The notes beneath the pieces are model-generated. The model worked only from the letters and a program-made list of their open reading frames with translations. It was not told where the DNA came from and did no database searches. A program made the position numbers and the translations under genes. Below are positions 44,735-53,735 of a DNA stretch of 64,000 nt, piece after piece (the first letter of the stretch is position 1; the number at the start of each line of letters is the position of its first letter). This stretch comes from Pseudomonas sp. MWU16-30317 (GTDB taxonomy: Bacteria > Pseudomonadota > Gammaproteobacteria > Pseudomonadales > Pseudomonadaceae): assembly GCF_020515695.1 (NCBI RefSeq), contig NZ_JAIWJA010000002.1:806001-870000 (forward strand). Reading direction: 5' to 3'.

Positions 44735-46122
44735 ACCAGCGCCTTGGTCTGCCGACACAACAAGGTCAAACGCGCGCCCCCTTCAGGGCTGGCGCCGACG
44801 TCCAGAGTGAATCCATGCAAATTGACGATGGCTGCGACGATCGACAGCCCGAGACCGAAGCCGCTCTGGTTGCTGCTGTCGTCACTGCGGTAGAAGCGCT
44901 GGAAGATTGCCTCGCGCTCGGAGGCCGGAATCCCCGGGCCGGTGTCCTCGACATCGATGCGTGTAGCACCCTGTTCGACACTCGCCCGTACCGTGACCAC
45001 GCCACCCGCGGGGGTGAACTTGATCGAGTTGCTCAGCAGGTTGCCGATGGCTTCGAACAGCAACGCCCGGTCGCCATGCAACTGGGGCACCGAATTGGGC
45101 AGTTGCAGTTCCAGCGTCAATTCGCCTTCCTCGGCCAGGGGCAGATAAAAGTCGTGCAGCTCCTGTAACAGCGCCAGGGGATCGAGCTGGACGAAGCCTG
45201 AGCGGCGCCGGTGATCCTCGATCTCCGAAATGCGCAGCAAGCCGCGAAAACGCGCCATCAAGGTGTCGGTTTCGCTGATCACCTCGTCGAGCTGTTCGCC
45301 CAACTGCGGGTCCCGGTCGTTTTGCTGCTTGATCCGATAGATCTGCGCCCGCAGTCTGGTCAGAGGGGTGCGCAGGTCGTGGGCGATGTTGTCGCACACG
45401 CCCTTGACCTCCATCATCAGCCGTTCGATACGGTCGAGCATGGTGTTGACGATGGCGGCCAGGCGGTCCAGTTCGTCGCGCCGGTCCGACAGCGGCAAGC
45501 GCTGGGTCAGGTCACCGGCGACGATGGCATCGGCGCTGTCCTGAATCGCGCGGATACGCCGCAGCGGTCGGCGCCGCAGGAAGTGGAAGGCCAGCGCTCC
45601 AGGGATGATGGTCAGCGACATGCCCCACAGCAATGCATGGAGGATGATGCGGGTGACGGCGAACAACGAGCCGTTGTCACGCACCAACACCAACCAGCGA
45701 CCGTCACGGGTCGGCATGGCCACTGCGTCGCAGGCGTCGTCAGGTATGTTGTCGTTGTCCGAGTCGATGCACTTGTCCAGCTCATAGATCTGCCCGTCGA
45801 GCGGCAGGCCTTTAGGGATACGCAACAGCTCGCCCGCCAGGGGATTGAGGCGATCGTCGAACAGGCCATAGGCGTCGAAGGCGCGGTCGTCGAAGGTCGA
45901 ACTGGCGGCCAGCGCATCTTCCAGATCACGGCCCTGAAAGCGCGAGAACAGCTGTTCGCGCTGCATCAGCGAGTGCCGTGCGAGGCTGTCCAGGTAGGTG
46001 AACACCTCGTAGTACATGACGCCCATGAGGATGCTCCCCCAGGCCACGAACAGAAAACTGTAGAGCGCCAGCAGCCGGCTGCTGGAGGAGCGCCAACCCT
46101 CAGAGGGGTTCGGCAATGACAT
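44731..46122 (-). CDS. Sensor histidine kinase with a calcium-loop-like motif in the sensor domain
   Basis: 463 residues. Two membrane segments (about 17-38 and 158-180) bracket a periplasmic domain of about 120 residues. That domain contains CIDSDNDNIPDDACDA (residues 118-133): DxDxDxxxD flanked by two cysteines, very like a thrombospondin type 3 repeat. HAMP at about 183-240, H-box DNIAHDLRTPLTRLR (H248), N-box NLLSNSIKF, G1 EDTGPGIP, G2 GFGLGLSIV, so the kinase is complete. It overlaps the upstream regulator by 23 bases and the downstream one by 4. Calcium or another divalent metal sensing is an inference. Confidence 0.9.
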   Translation of the reverse strand: MSLPNPSEGWRSSSSRLLALYSFLFVAWGSILMGVMYYEVFTYLDSLARHSLMQREQLFSRFQGRDLEDALAASSTFDDRAFDAYGLFDDRLNPLAGELLRIPKGLPLDGQIYELDKCIDSDNDNIPDDACDAVAMPTRDGRWLVLVRDNGSLFAVTRIILHALLWGMSLTIIPGALAFHFLRRRPLRRIRAIQDSADAIVAGDLTQRLPLSDRRDELDRLAAIVNTMLDRIERLMMEVKGVCDNIAHDLRTPLTRLRAQIYRIKQQNDRDPQLGEQLDEVISETDTLMARFRGLLRISEIEDHRRRSGFVQLDPLALLQELHDFYLPLAEEGELTLELQLPNSVPQLHGDRALLFEAIGNLLSNSIKFTPAGGVVTVRASVEQGATRIDVEDTGPGIPASEREAIFQRFYRSDDSSNQSGFGLGLSIVAAIVNLHGFTLDVGASPEGGARLTLLCRQTKALV

Positions 46123-46783
46123 AGCCAGAACCTCGAACGGTCTTGATCAGAGGCACGGTGCCGGGGGGGTCGATTTTCTTGCGCAGGCGGCCGATATGCA
46201 CGTCGATGAGGTTGGTACCCGGATCGAAGTGGTAGCCCCAGACTTCCTCGAAAATCATCATGCGAGTGAGGATCTGGCCAGCGTTGCGCATCAGGAATTC
46301 GAGCAGCTTGTATTCGGTCGGCAACAAATTCAGCGATTGCTCGCCACGTTTGGCTTCGCGGCTGATCAGGTCGAGTTCCAGGTCGGCGACCTTCAGACCG
46401 TTGCTCGGGGCTGCGGTGGTGCTGTTGCGGCGCAGCAGGACTTCAACACGTGCGGCCATTTCGTCGGAGGCGAATGGCTTGGTCAGGTAATCGTCGCCAC
46501 CGGCACGCAGGCCGCGGACACGTTCGTCGACATCCGACAGGGCGCTGATCATCAGGATAGGCGTGGAGACGCCGATCGTGCGCAGGGTGGTGACGATCGC
46601 CAGACCGTCGAGTTCCGGCAGCATGCGGTCCAGGGTGATGACGTCATAGACGCCACTGACCGCTTTGACCAGTCCTTCACGGCCATTGTCGACCCAGTCG
46701 ACCTGCAGGCCATGGCTACTGAGTTCTGCCACGATTTCCCTGGCAGTTACGGCATCGTCTTCGATGGTCAATACGCGCGTCAT
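46100..46783 (-). CDS. OmpR/PhoB-type response regulator
   Basis: 227 residues with a canonical receiver: acidic pair D9/D10 (TIEDDAVTA), phospho-acceptor D52 (TLDRMLPELDG), Ser/Thr in ILMISALSD, Lys102 (DDYLTKPFASDE). The C-terminal winged helix has LELDLISREAKRGEQSLNLL, LTRMMIFEEVWGYHFDPGTN, RLRKKIDPPG and VRGSGYVIAEP. First gene of the three-gene operon regulator-kinase-second regulator, and should be the true phosphorylation target of the kinase. Its own promoter is in the 250-base gap upstream. Confidence 0.93.
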   Translation of the reverse strand: MTRVLTIEDDAVTAREIVAELSSHGLQVDWVDNGREGLVKAVSGVYDVITLDRMLPELDGLAIVTTLRTIGVSTPILMISALSDVDERVRGLRAGGDDYLTKPFASDEMAARVEVLLRRNSTTAAPSNGLKVADLELDLISREAKRGEQSLNLLPTEYKLLEFLMRNAGQILTRMMIFEEVWGYHFDPGTNLIDVHIGRLRKKIDPPGTVPLIKTVRGSGYVIAEPL

Positions 46784-47034
46784 GGTGTGATCTACCCAGA
46801 GGTTTCGGCTTTAGACACAATCATTGTGCCAACAAATACTGCATGACATTCTGAAGATTGTTTCATATTGACGGCTGAGGCCAAGTGATGCTAGCCCCGA
46901 TCCCAGGGTTCTGCCGCTCACGGTTATGTATCTGTTTGTATCCTTGACGTTACCCGATAGTGCTCAAGACCTGCGCCGCCAAGCCGATGGACTGTCCGCT
47001 AGAACTCTTTTTCCACTCTAGGGATGAACCCACT

Positions 47035-47502
47035 ATGGTCAGCGTTTCGCTCAGCTCCAGTCAGAGTCTATCGACCCTGGCGCTCACCACTACCGCCAAG
47101 GCCAAGGCTGCGGCAGAAGACACTACCGCCAGCACCGATGCCACTGCCACATCGTCGACCACGGCGACCGCTGGCGCCAGCGCTGCTACCAAGACTTCCG
47201 CCGGCGCGGGCGCAGGTGGGTCTGGTGACTCTTCCAGCACCGATACCACCAGCGATACCGTCAAGCAGCTAAAGCAGCAGATCGCTCAGTTGCAAAAGCA
47301 GTTGCAACAAGAGCAGCAGGCCCTGCAAAAGGCTCAGTCCAGCACCCAGAGCGCAGAAGCCAAGGCCGCCGCCGTCGCCCAGGCATCGGCTCAGGTGAGC
47401 AGTGTTTCAAGCGAGCTGCAAACCGCCAATGCCGCTTTATTGCAAGCGTTGACGGACGAAGGCAGTAGCACGTCGGGCACGTCGGTCAGCACCACTGCCT
47501 GA
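47035..47502 (+). CDS. Ala/Ser/Thr-rich coiled-coil protein
   Basis: 155 residues starting MVSVSLSSSQSLSTLALTTT. The first 75 residues are low-complexity Ala/Ser/Thr/Gly. Residues about 80-135 form a strong coiled coil (KQLKQQIAQLQKQLQQEQQA). No signal peptide or membrane helix, no recognised domain. A weak GGGA site precedes the ATG at 47035; in-frame ATG codons upstream have no better one. Function unknown. Confidence 0.6.
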   Translation: MVSVSLSSSQSLSTLALTTTAKAKAAAEDTTASTDATATSSTTATAGASAATKTSAGAGAGGSGDSSSTDTTSDTVKQLKQQIAQLQKQLQQEQQALQKAQSSTQSAEAKAAAVAQASAQVSSVSSELQTANAALLQALTDEGSSTSGTSVSTTA

Positions 47503-47658
47503 TGTGTCCTTGTGGCGAGGGGCTGGTCCGCGACCAATCTGCCAGGCGCATACAGGGCGTCAGGTGAATAGGTTTCGCGGGCAAGGCCCCCGTGACAGTG
47601 AGCGGGCACGCCTGCATCGATCAGCTAGGCTTAGGGCTTCACCTGCCTGGAGGTTCCG

Positions 47659-48630
47659 ATGCTTGCACCTGCTCAGCCTGCCAACGAGTATCAGCGCATT
47701 GCGACACTGCGTTCGCTGCAGATTCTCGACACGCCCCCGCAAGAGCGTTTCGACCGCCTGACACGCCTGGCGCGGCGACTGTTCGATGTGCCTATCGCCT
47801 TGATCAGCCTGGTCGACAGCAACCGTCAGTGGTTCAAGTCCTGTTCCGGCCTGGGCGTCAGCGAGACCCCGCGAGAAGTGTCCTTCTGTGGCCATGCCAT
47901 CCTCAATGATCAGATACTGCTGATCCCCGATGCCGGCAGCGATGAGCGTTTTGCCGATAATCCGCTGGTCACCGGTGCCCCCAACATTCGCTTCTATGCC
48001 GGCTGTCCGCTGAAAGTCGGCGACGGCAGCAACGTCGGAACCCTGTGCCTGATCGACACCCGCCCGCGCACCCTGGACGCCGAGGAGCGCGAGTTGTTCA
48101 AGGACCTGGCGAGCATGGCCGTGCAGGAAATCGAAGCTGTGCGCATCGCGACCATCGATCACCTGACGCACATTGCCAACCGGCGCGGTTTCGAAACCCT
48201 GGCTGCGCATTCCTTGAGTATCTGCAAGCGCATGGACACCCCGGCATCGCTGCTGTTTTTCGATCTGAATCAGTTCAAGACGATCAACGAGCGCTTCGGT
48301 CCCGGTGAGGGCGATCGCGCTCTGGTGACCTTTTCCGAGGTGCTGGCCTCGGTGGTGCGTGAGATGGACACCATCGGTCGGCTTGGCGCTGACCAGTTCG
48401 TTGCGCTGCTGATGGGCTCGGCAGAGCCGGACAGCCGTTTGATCATCGAGCGTTTTCGCGCTGCGCTGGCGGCCCGGAACGAGCATGAGAGGCGGGGTTA
48501 CGAGATCTGTTGCAGCATGGGCATGACCGCGTATGACCCGGGCCGGCATGTCACCGTGCAAGCTCTGCTCGGTGAAGCCGACTCGGCGATGCTTCAGCAA
48601 AAACTGGCGTCACGCAGACGCAACCTCTAG
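47659..48630 (+). CDS. GAF-GGDEF protein with a degenerate GGDEF motif
   Basis: 323 residues, cytosolic. A GAF domain (about 25-155; FDVPIALISLVDSNRQWFKS) precedes a GGDEF domain (about 165-315; IDHLTHIANRRGFETLAAHS). The signature reads GADQF at residues 243-247 instead of GG(D/E)EF, and no RxxD inhibitory site is obvious. Both changes remove residues needed for GTP binding and catalysis, so it is probably not a diguanylate cyclase and may bind GTP or c-di-GMP-related effectors, or act through GAF. Preceding intergenic DNA holds weak REP-like sequence. Confidence 0.82.
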   Translation: MLAPAQPANEYQRIATLRSLQILDTPPQERFDRLTRLARRLFDVPIALISLVDSNRQWFKSCSGLGVSETPREVSFCGHAILNDQILLIPDAGSDERFADNPLVTGAPNIRFYAGCPLKVGDGSNVGTLCLIDTRPRTLDAEERELFKDLASMAVQEIEAVRIATIDHLTHIANRRGFETLAAHSLSICKRMDTPASLLFFDLNQFKTINERFGPGEGDRALVTFSEVLASVVREMDTIGRLGADQFVALLMGSAEPDSRLIIERFRAALAARNEHERRGYEICCSMGMTAYDPGRHVTVQALLGEADSAMLQQKLASRRRNL

Positions 48631-48725
48631 CGAGAGGGCTTGCCCCTAGTTGTGGTTAACGGCCAAGGCAATGTCGCTGGCGGACCCCTGGGGCACACTC
48701 TCCTCGCTACAGGTCACTGCGCCTG

Positions 48726-49643
48726 TCACTCCATCGCCTGGCGTTCGCCATGCTTGTCGAGCTTGTACTGGATCGCTACCGCCGGAGCTTTGGTGCTCTT
48801 GCCGGTTTCCATCCAGCTGCGCATGCGCGCGGCATCGGCGAAGTGGGTGTATTTGCCGAAGGCATCGAGGATCACCATCGCCACTGGTCGCCCGGCCATG
48901 CTGGTCACCAGCACCAGGCAGTGGCCGGCTTCGTTGGTGAAGCCGGTCTTGGTCAGCTTGATATCCCAGTTGCTCTTGTTCAGCAGGTGATCGGTGTTGT
49001 GGAAACCCAGGGTGTAGTTGGGCTTCCTGAAGGCCACGGTCTTTTCCCGGGTGGTACTCAAGTCGCTGAGCATCGGGTAGCGGCGTGCGGCGATCAACAA
49101 CTTGCTCAGGTCACGTGCGGTCGACACGTTGTGGATCGACAGCCCGGTCGGCTCCACGTAATGGGTGTGATCCATGCCCAGCGAGCGTGCCTTGGCGTTC
49201 ATGGCGGCGATAAACGCGCTGTAGCCACCTGGATAGTGATGAGCCAGGGTCGCTGCCGCGCGGTTTTCAGACGACATCAGGGCAATCAGCATCATGTCAT
49301 GGCGGTTGAGCGTGCTGCCCAGCTTGACCCGCGAGAATACGCCGCGCATTTCCGGGGTCTGGCTGATGTCGACGGTCAGGTCTTCGGTCATCGACTGCTT
49401 GGCGTCGAGGACCACCATGGCGGTCATCAGCTTGGTCACGGAGGCGATCGGCAGGACCTGGTCGGCTTTGCTCTGGTAGATGACCTTGCTGGTCTGCAAG
49501 TCCACCAGCAAGGCACTGCCCGAGGCCAGGTGCAATTGCGCGGGGTCGCGCTGCAGGGAAGCTTCGGTGGCGAGGGCATTCGACGTCACGGCAGCGCCTG
49601 TCAGAACCAGCAACAGGCTCAGAATCGAAAGAGATTTTTTCAC
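48726..49643 (-). CDS. pbpG: D-alanyl-D-alanine endopeptidase (penicillin-binding protein 7)
   Basis: A 305-residue periplasmic serine peptidase of family S11. Signal peptide about residues 1-25 ([14 protein letters not shown]). SxxK is SVTK (S68-K71), SxN is SEN (125-127) and KTG is 232-234 ([12 protein letters not shown]). PbpG cuts D-Ala-meso-DAP crosslinks in peptidoglycan. The start [11 protein letters not shown] is the usual one. A single gene with no operon partner, convergent with the GAF-GGDEF gene. Confidence 0.95.
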   Translation of the reverse strand: MKKSLSILSLLLVLTGAAVTSNALATEASLQRDPAQLHLASGSALLVDLQTSKVIYQSKADQVLPIASVTKLMTAMVVLDAKQSMTEDLTVDISQTPEMRGVFSRVKLGSTLNRHDMMLIALMSSENRAAATLAHHYPGGYSAFIAAMNAKARSLGMDHTHYVEPTGLSIHNVSTARDLSKLLIAARRYPMLSDLSTTREKTVAFRKPNYTLGFHNTDHLLNKSNWDIKLTKTGFTNEAGHCLVLVTSMAGRPVAMVILDAFGKYTHFADAARMRSWMETGKSTKAPAVAIQYKLDKHGERQAME

Positions 49644-49934
49644 GTGTAGCGCTCACCTGGAAAAAGTGGGTAATAACAGCAAATGGTTCTGCGTTTCCGG
49701 AGCTGATTGCATGAACGGGCTCTGCCCGCGAAGCCCGGAGAGCTTCACGTGCAGAACCCGCTCCTGCAAGGTTCATCGTTGGCGCAAAAAATAGGGTGGT
49801 AAAAACCGTTACATTTTATGAGTATGGCCCCACAACTGTCGATTGGCTGTAGAAGTTAAATCTTTTTCATTGAAAACCAAGACAATTGCCGTTTGCAGGG
49901 GCCTCGAAGCGTCGATATCGGTAGGCGGTGGCCA
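49644..49934. other. Intergenic stretch with a REP-like inverted repeat, no gene
   Basis: Between pbpG and the next minus-strand terminator. 49716-49769 is an imperfect palindrome (GGGCTCTGCCCGCGAAGC and GCTTCACGTGCAGAACCCGC) of REP character. The remainder, AT-rich from 49790, should contain the pbpG promoter. No small gene or RNA was recognised. Confidence 0.5.
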
Positions 49935-49960
49935 TAAAAAACCCCGCACTAGGCGGGGCT
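49935..49960 (-). terminator. Rho-independent terminator of the PVY-repeat protein gene
   Basis: Arms AGCCCCGC and GCGGGGT with a 5-base loop, followed on the minus strand by a T tract (49935-49940). It lies 41 bases after the stop of the exported glycine/tyrosine-rich protein. Confidence 0.85.
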
Positions 49961-50000
49961 ATGGGTGAGCAGCGGGCCGGAGCGCTCCCCGGCTCGCTGA

Positions 50001-50357
50001 TTACCAGCGTGGTGGGCCGTAGTAGCCGCGCGGGGCGTAGTAGCCCGGTGGTGGCGGCGGTGGTGCATAGTAGACCGGCGCTGGCTGGTAATAGACCGGC
50101 TGTGGTGGCGCCTGTACATACACCGGTTGCGGGGCGACATACACCGGGCGCTGTTCGACATACACGGGTGCAGGTCGGGTAGCCACTACTGCACCGACGA
50201 CCGCTGCGCCGAGTACAGCACCCAATACACCTGCGCCTGCACCGCCGCCGCCCCAGCCGCCGCCACCCCAATGACCACCATACGGGTGTGCAGAGGCTTG
50301 GCCGGCGGCAGCGAGAGCGCCGACCAACAAGGCAATTTTGGGAAGATGACGAATCAT
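50001..50357 (-). CDS. Exported glycine-rich protein with PVY repeats
   Basis: 118 residues. Signal peptide about 1-23 (ALLVGALAAAGQASA). The mature part has a Gly-rich block with a glycine-zipper-like helix (GVLGAVLGAAVVGAVVATRP) and then repeated PVYV/PVYY units rich in Pro, Tyr and Gln (residues about 63-118). It probably sits in the envelope. The family is common in Pseudomonas, but its function is unknown. It has its own terminator downstream. Confidence 0.75.
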   Translation of the reverse strand: MIRHLPKIALLVGALAAAGQASAHPYGGHWGGGGWGGGGAGAGVLGAVLGAAVVGAVVATRPAPVYVEQRPVYVAPQPVYVQAPPQPVYYQPAPVYYAPPPPPPGYYAPRGYYGPPRW

Positions 50358-50526
50358 GATGGTTCCTCGTATTACGACCTGGCGCTTAAGCTCTCTGTGA
50401 GTTCAAGGTCCGCCGTACAAACTATGACAGTGAAATTGTAAAAAATTGCGAAAGGGAACGGTAAATATTGTGTAAGGTCCAACGCCGCTACCGCTGACCT
50501 GGCGAATCCCCACACAGGAGTATTAG

Positions 50527-51348
50527 ATGTCGACACCACCCAACAAAGACACAGTGCTGTGCATATCGCTCGCCGGACGGCCCGGTACTTTCGGCGTGCG
50601 CTTCCACAACCATCTTTATCAACAGTTGGGCCTCAACTACTACTACAAGGCCATGACCACCACGGATCTGCCCGCAGCTGTGGGCGGCATCCGCGCGCTG
50701 GGCATCCGTGGTTGCGGCGTATCGATGCCGTTCAAGGAGGCCTGTATCCCTTTGGTCGATGAAATGGACCAGTCGGCAGCGGCGATCCAGTCCATCAATA
50801 CCCTGGTCAATACCGACGGACGGCTCAAGGCTTACAACACCGACTATATTGCAATTCGTCAGTTGATCGACCTTCACAATCTGGACCCCGACACCTCCTT
50901 TGCCTTGCGCGGCAGTGGCGGCATGGCCAAGGCGGTTGCGTCGGCGTTTCGTGATGCGGGCTTCAAGCGCGGGACGCTCATTGCCCGTAACACTCAAACC
51001 GGACCGGCGCTGGCGCGCAGTTGTGGCTATGACTGGCGTCACGAGTTGGGGCAGTTGCGCCCGCAGATGTTGATCAACGTCACGCCGGTGGGCATGAGTG
51101 GTGGGCCGCAGGTCAATGACCTGGCGTTTCCCCGTGATGCGGTCGAGGCTGCGCAAACAGTATTCGACGTCGTCGCCTTGCCTGCGCAGACACCGTTGGT
51201 GTTGCTGGGGCAGGCGCTCGGCAAGCAGGTGGTTACCGGGCTTGAGGTGATTGCCATCCAGGCGTTGGAGCAATTTGTGCTGTACACCGGCGTTCGTCCC
51301 AGTGACGAGCAGGTGCGGCTGGCCACGGAGTTCGCGCGGGCGCAGTGA
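50527..51348 (+). CDS. Shikimate 5-dehydrogenase-like oxidoreductase (AroE paralogue)
   Basis: 273 residues with the AroE two-domain layout. The N-terminal substrate domain carries the catalytic Lys in GVSMPFKEACIP and Asp in AYNTDYIAI; the NADP domain has LRGSGGMAKAVASAF. Several shikimate-binding residues seem changed (SLAGRPGTFGVRFHNHLY instead of the usual NPIxHSxSPxxHN), as in the SDH-L/HI0607 group that oxidises shikimate weakly. It may serve another substrate. An AGGAG site precedes the ATG. No aromatic-amino-acid genes are nearby. Confidence 0.8.
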   Translation: MSTPPNKDTVLCISLAGRPGTFGVRFHNHLYQQLGLNYYYKAMTTTDLPAAVGGIRALGIRGCGVSMPFKEACIPLVDEMDQSAAAIQSINTLVNTDGRLKAYNTDYIAIRQLIDLHNLDPDTSFALRGSGGMAKAVASAFRDAGFKRGTLIARNTQTGPALARSCGYDWRHELGQLRPQMLINVTPVGMSGGPQVNDLAFPRDAVEAAQTVFDVVALPAQTPLVLLGQALGKQVVTGLEVIAIQALEQFVLYTGVRPSDEQVRLATEFARAQ

Positions 51349-51370
51349 GCCCTGTGGATGCTGAAAACCG

Positions 51371-51431
51371 TGTGGAAACGAGCTCTGCCCGTGAAGTCTC
51401 GAGACGCTTCGCGGGCAGAGCTCGCTCCACA
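51371..51431. repeat. REP-type inverted repeat
   Basis: A near-perfect palindrome from TGTGGA (51371) to TCCACA (51431), with inner arms GAGCTCTGCCCG and CGGGCAGAGCTC, between two convergent genes. Probably acts as a shared terminator as well. Confidence 0.75.
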
Positions 51432-51445
51432 AGCACAGCCAATGA

Positions 51446-52096
51446 TCAGCCTTCCAGCCGTGCCAGCCGCTCTTCAAGGGCGGCAATTCGCGCTTCCAGT
51501 TCGTCGATCCGCTCAATGGCCGCCGCGCTGGCCTGCGCGCGTTCCGGGGTGCCTTGGCGCGCGGCCAGCACGGCTTCGATGTCCGCAGGGTCGCCCAGTG
51601 CGTGGCAATAGCGGTCCTCGCGTTGCCCCGCCTGGCGCGGTATCAGCACCGCGAGCCCGCGGCCGATCAAGCGTTCGAGCTGGTGCACTACTTGTTCAGT
51701 ATCTTCGAAGTCATGCAGGCGGTTGCTGCGCGTCAGCAGTTCGCTGACCGTCTGCGGGCCCCGCAGAAACATCAGGCCCATCAGCGTCAATTGCGCAGGC
51801 ACCAGCTCCAGCGCCTTGTCCAGCCGCTGCTCCCAGCGATCGGCGCGGCTGCCCATGACCAGGCGGGTCATGCCCCGGCCTTCGAGTGCACGCAGGCTTT
51901 GCCCGACCTGTCCCTGGGTCAGCTGCATGACGGGCTCGCGGCTGGTCTTCTGATTGCAGGCCAATACCAGCGCATTGAGCGTCAGCGGATAGGTTTCCGG
52001 GTTGCTGGCCTGCTTTTCTATCAGCGAGCCCAGAACACGAATTTCAGTACGGTCGAGCTCAATGGTCGTGGTTGCGGTATCGTGTTCGGCGGACAT
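51446..52096 (-). CDS. YceH family protein (DUF480)
   Basis: 216 residues with the DUF480 double winged-helix fold: [40 protein letters not shown] and [20 protein letters not shown] are family-diagnostic. The C-terminal 30 residues form a coiled coil ([20 protein letters not shown]). Function is not established in the family; a DNA-binding role is possible. The ATG is preceded by an AGGAACC-type site. Convergent with the shikimate-dehydrogenase-like gene across a REP. Confidence 0.93.
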   Translation of the reverse strand: MSAEHDTATTTIELDRTEIRVLGSLIEKQASNPETYPLTLNALVLACNQKTSREPVMQLTQGQVGQSLRALEGRGMTRLVMGSRADRWEQRLDKALELVPAQLTLMGLMFLRGPQTVSELLTRSNRLHDFEDTEQVVHQLERLIGRGLAVLIPRQAGQREDRYCHALGDPADIEAVLAARQGTPERAQASAAAIERIDELEARIAALEERLARLEG

Positions 52097-52200
52097 AGCG
52101 CGGTTCCTATGCAGTAATGCCCACAGCCTAGGGCCTGACCCCGATAAAATACAAGCGGGGCGGGCGTTTACGTGATTCTCTCGACCTTTCAGGATGCCCC

Positions 52201-52710
52201 ATGACGATCTCCCTTTACGCTGCCTCGATTCCTGTCTTCAAGCAACTGCTCACCGCCCTGGGCGATGTGCTCAACAAGGCCGAAGCCCACGCTACCGCGC
52301 GCAAGATCGAGCCCGACGCGCTGTTGCAGGCGCGCCTCTACCCGGACATGTTCCCGCTGATCCGTCAGGTGCAGATCGCCGTCGACTTCGCCAAAGGCGT
52401 CTCTGCGCGTCTGGCGGGTGTCGAGGTGCCATCGTTCAGCGATGACGACAAGACCTTCGCTGACCTGCAAGCCAAACTGGCCCAGGTGCTGGGCTTCATC
52501 AATGGTCTGGATGCCGCATTGATCGACGGCCAGGAAGCTCGGGAAATCATCACTCGCCCTGGTACCGACAAAGAGAAACGCTTCACCGGCCAAAGCTACC
52601 TGCTGAGCTACGGCTTGCCGCAGTTCTTCTTCCACGTCACCACTGCCTACGCCATCCTGCGCCACAACGGCGTCGAGATCGGCAAGCGCGATTTCATGGG
52701 CGCGTTCTAA
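52201..52710 (+). CDS. DUF1993 family protein
   Basis: 169 residues. [40 protein letters not shown] and the C-terminal [30 protein letters not shown] match DUF1993, an all-helical DinB-like fold. Family members are small cytosolic proteins with no assigned reaction. A single gene, convergent with nhaR (7-base gap). Confidence 0.92.
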   Translation: MTISLYAASIPVFKQLLTALGDVLNKAEAHATARKIEPDALLQARLYPDMFPLIRQVQIAVDFAKGVSARLAGVEVPSFSDDDKTFADLQAKLAQVLGFINGLDAALIDGQEAREIITRPGTDKEKRFTGQSYLLSYGLPQFFFHVTTAYAILRHNGVEIGKRDFMGAF

Positions 52711-52717
52711 GTCAGCA

Positions 52718-53614
52718 TCAAGGGGTGAATAGCTCGCGGCGCGCGCCCTCGGTGATGGCGACGATGCCGGGGTGTTTCACCTTGCGGTCCACGGCAATCG
52801 CATAAAAGGATTCCGTGACCGCATCGGTGTGGCCGATGAGGCGCACGTTGAGGGTGTGACAGACTTCCTCGGCGATTACGCTGGGGGCGATGAACACCCC
52901 GCTGCCCGATTGCCCGAAAGCTTGCATCAACGCGCTGTCGTCGAACTCCCCGACAATGCGCGGTTGCACCCGCTGGTCGCCGAACCAGCGGTCCAGGCGG
53001 TTGCGTACCACGGTTTCGGCTCCGGGAATCAGCAGCGGCGCACCTTGCAGACAAGCAGGGAAGTCACCCGCGTACTGCGCGACCAAGGCTGGCGTGGCGA
53101 AAAAGCTGATACCGCATTCTCCCAGCTTCTGACTGTATCCTTTAATGTCCAGGTGTGCCGGCATGGGGCGGTCGGAAATCACCAGATCCAGGCGCTGGAT
53201 AGCCAGGTCCGCCAGCAGGCGTTCAAGCTTGTCCTCGCGGCAGGTAATGCGCAGCGGTTCAGCCAACTCCATGGTGGGCGCCAGCAACCGATAGACGATC
53301 GATTTAGGCACTACATCGGCGACACCCACGCGAAACAGAATCGGCTGCTCCTTGGGTTGCGCGCGCAGCAGCGCTTCCAGCTCGTTACCCAGTTGAAACA
53401 TCTGCTCGGCATAGGGTAGGGCCTGGCGCCCGGTATCGGTCAACTCCAGGTGCCGGCCGACTTTCTTGAACAGCTCGGTACCGAAGGTTTGCTCCAGCAG
53501 GCTGATCTGGCCGCTGATGGTCTGCGGGGTAAGGTTGAGCTGCTCGCAGGCGCGCACGATGCTGCCTGTCTTAGCGACGACCCAGAAATAATGCAGTTGG
53601 CGATAGTTGAGCAT
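52718..53614 (-). CDS. nhaR: LysR-family regulator NhaR
   Basis: 298 residues. The start MLNYRQLHYFWVVAKTGSIV carries the characteristic NhaR HTH (ACEQLNLTPQTISGQISLLE). In enterobacteria NhaR activates nhaA in response to sodium and controls other stress genes; no nhaA is in the window. An ATG 78 bases earlier in frame adds residues not seen in LysR proteins. It is divergent from a TerC-family membrane gene with about 120 bases between. Confidence 0.88.
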   Translation of the reverse strand: MLNYRQLHYFWVVAKTGSIVRACEQLNLTPQTISGQISLLEQTFGTELFKKVGRHLELTDTGRQALPYAEQMFQLGNELEALLRAQPKEQPILFRVGVADVVPKSIVYRLLAPTMELAEPLRITCREDKLERLLADLAIQRLDLVISDRPMPAHLDIKGYSQKLGECGISFFATPALVAQYAGDFPACLQGAPLLIPGAETVVRNRLDRWFGDQRVQPRIVGEFDDSALMQAFGQSGSGVFIAPSVIAEEVCHTLNVRLIGHTDAVTESFYAIAVDRKVKHPGIVAITEGARRELFTP

Positions 53615-53735
53615 CGAAGATTCCAGCGACAGTTCGGTATCCTCGAAGTATAGCGCTTGAAAATACGAATTTTCCTGATGATTCACGCTCATTAGACTGC
53701 GTCCTCATCGACCCCCGACATGAGTGCGCATCCGC

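Noticed and set aside
44731..46122. Identification of the kinase as the iron/calcium sensor BqsS/CarS
   Set aside because: The RExxE ferrous-iron motif expected there is not visible in the periplasmic domain, and the operon has an extra regulator gene. Left unnamed.
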